Assembly: GCA_030018855.1 (NCBI GenBank)
Contig: JASEHG010000038.1
Coordinates: 1 to 12,911 of the forward strand
DNA: 12,911 nt
Reading direction: 5' to 3'
Source: Candidatus Brocadiaceae bacterium
GTDB taxonomy: Bacteria; Planctomycetota; Brocadiia; Brocadiales; Bathyanammoxibiaceae
Shown here: piece by piece, positions 11,991 to 12,911 of the stretch
Position numbering within the stretch: position 1 is the first letter of the stretch
Layout of the letters: each line of letters opens with the position of its first letter
Notes under the pieces: model-generated
What the model saw: only the letters and a program-made list of their open reading frames with translations
Database searches by the model: none
What the model was told of the DNA's origin: nothing
Program-made: the position numbers and the translations under genes

Positions 11991-12840
11991 GGTAGCCGTT
12001 TTTATTCCAGAGGGTACCAGGAGGTACGAACCCCACCCCTTACCCCTGGAGGTGCTCTTTGAGGATGGGCATGTCCTTGCGGTAAACAAGCCTGCCGGGC
12101 TGGCAGTAATCCCGGAAAGGGATGAAGGTGTAGGGGCAGGGTTTACCCTTACCCAAGATGTAAGGGCAGGTTTGAAACCTCCCCCCACATTTATCAGTGG
12201 GCTTCTGCATTACCTCCAAGACCTCTCTCCCCTCTCCAGGGGCAAGGGGTTGAGGCCCAGGCTCGTCCACAGGTTGGATAAGGATACCAGCGGCGTGCTC
12301 CTGGTGGCAAAGGACCCGGAGGCGGAAAGACACCTCTCCGGGCAGTTTGAAGACAGGGTCATAGAAAAAGAATACGTTGCCCTCGTGGACGGCAGGGTAG
12401 AGGGGGAAGAGGCTACCATAAATCTCCCTTTAGAGGAGACCACCCGTGGTAAGATGCGAACGAACCTCCGCGGGAAAGAGGCCGTAACCCAATACAGAAT
12501 TCAGGAGCGATTTGACGGCTTCACCCTCCTGAAGGTCATCCCAAAGACGGGCCGTACACATCAGATAAGGGTCCACCTGAAGGCCATCGGCCACCCCCTC
12601 TCCGTAGACCCACTGTATGGTAACAGGTCTGCAATCTTCCTCTCCAGCCTGAAGGCCGACTATAAGCCAAAGAAGGGGCAGACAGAGACCCCTATCATCT
12701 CCAGGCTCACCCTCCATGCCCATAAGATAACCTTTGAGCCTCTTCCGTGGGTGGGGAAGATAACGGTAGAGGCCCCGATGGCCGAGGATATGGACAGGCT
12801 GATAAGGGTGTTGAGAAAATATAGGAAGATACTTCTGTAA
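11965..12840 (+). CDS. RluA-family pseudouridine synthase, catalytic part
   Basis: Isomerises uridine to pseudouridine in rRNA or tRNA. The 291-residue frame has the family motifs: LFEDGHVLAVNKPAGLAV (31-48); RLVHRLDKDTSGVLLVAK (99-116) with catalytic Asp106; EKEYVALVDG (134-143); and IPKTGRTHQIRVHLKAIGHPL (192-212). The GTG at 11965 is probably not the real start: the S4 domain lies just upstream in another frame (11814-11990), so the intact gene would span 11814-12840. Residues about 55-74 are an extra segment between PAGLAVIPERDEG and TFISGLLHYL. This segment is encoded by two consecutive palindromic repeat units (12130-12154 and 12160-12186), suggesting an in-frame repeat insertion. Which RNA site it modifies cannot be read. 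It follows the protease gene by about 95 nt and may share its transcript. Confidence 0.88.
   Translation: MLALGKGDKVAVFIPEGTRRYEPHPLPLEVLFEDGHVLAVNKPAGLAVIPERDEGVGAGFTLTQDVRAGLKPPPTFISGLLHYLQDLSPLSRGKGLRPRLVHRLDKDTSGVLLVAKDPEAERHLSGQFEDRVIEKEYVALVDGRVEGEEATINLPLEETTRGKMRTNLRGKEAVTQYRIQERFDGFTLLKVIPKTGRTHQIRVHLKAIGHPLSVDPLYGNRSAIFLSSLKADYKPKKGQTETPIISRLTLHAHKITFEPLPWVGKITVEAPMAEDMDRLIRVLRKYRKILL
12130..12186. repeat. Two palindromic repeat units inside rluA
   Basis: Unit 1 begins gtaggggcagggtttaccc (12130-12148) and ends ttaccc at 12154; unit 2 begins gtaagggcaggtttgaaacc (12160-12179) and runs on through a C run to 12186. Both resemble the intergenic hairpin gggcaggg-gtaaa-ccctgccc (3823-3843). 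They encode about 20 residues absent from the usual family spacing. Confidence 0.55.
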
Positions 12841-12870
12841 AAGCCTATGAGTGCTCTGCCAGAGGCAAAT

Positions 12871-12906
12871 TTCCCCCTCCCTTGAGGGGAGGGGGAAGGG
12901 GGAGGG
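12871..12906. repeat. Hairpin and G tract downstream of rluA
   Basis: ttccccctccc (12871-12881) pairs perfectly with gggagggggaa (12887-12897) around the 5-nt loop ttgag. The right arm also begins a quadruplex-type tract: G runs at 12886-12889, 12891-12895, 12898-12902 and 12904-12906 with 1-2-nt loops. No T-run follows, so it is not a standard intrinsic terminator, though it may halt or stabilise the rluA transcript end. Confidence 0.6.
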
Positions 12907-12911
12907 TGATG

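Overview
The window comes from a diderm (Gram-negative type) bacterium. It encodes a lipoprotein with a lipobox and an outer-membrane beta-barrel protein ending in Phe. G+C looks close to 50%, and AGG (Arg) and ATA (Ile) codons are frequent. The phylum cannot be fixed by eye. The repeat style and the very long S41 protease would fit Planctomycetota (Brocadiales-like), Nitrospirota or the former deltaproteobacteria; this is a weak inference.

Layout. Positions 1-3269 are transcribed leftward: a BamC-like small lipoprotein (46-498), a small ferritin-like protein (560-979), a short secreted basic peptide that seems split by a one-base frameshift (1165-1384), and a porin-like protein with a periplasmic coiled coil (1743-3269). 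Positions 3270-4561 hold no protein gene that I can support. They contain a dense mosaic of short palindromic repeats, then two leftward tRNA genes, Glu(UUC) and Lys(UUU), and the leader of the arginine genes. Positions 4562-8227 are a tight rightward cluster: argD, argF, rph and rdgB. Gaps are 1 nt (argD/argF), a 4-nt overlap (argF/rph) and 69 nt filled by a repeat (rph/rdgB). Positions 8228-8701 are another repeat mosaic ending in a good sigma70-type promoter. Then come a 1005-residue S41/PDZ processing protease with about 500 extra C-terminal residues (8702-11719) and an RluA-family pseudouridine synthase whose S4 domain is in a different frame (11814-12840).

Function. ArgD and ArgF are consecutive arginine-synthesis steps around ornithine. 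RNase PH trims tRNA 3' ends and RdgB cleans the nucleotide pool; this rph-rdgB pairing is common. The envelope genes (lipoprotein, porin, S41 protease) are not obviously one pathway.

The most unusual content is the repeats. (1) A 15-bp palindrome, TCCGCCTNAGGCGGA, is scattered through intergenic DNA and sits inside other palindromes at a CATG. (2) Related repeat pieces appear in frame inside argF, rdgB and rluA, adding short peptides. (3) A family of 7-11-bp stems around 5-nt loops shows paired base changes. (4) G-run motifs able to form G-quadruplexes lie on the sense strand just past several genes. (5) Two genes, rluA and the small secreted peptide, each need removal of one base in or next to a homopolymer to be intact.
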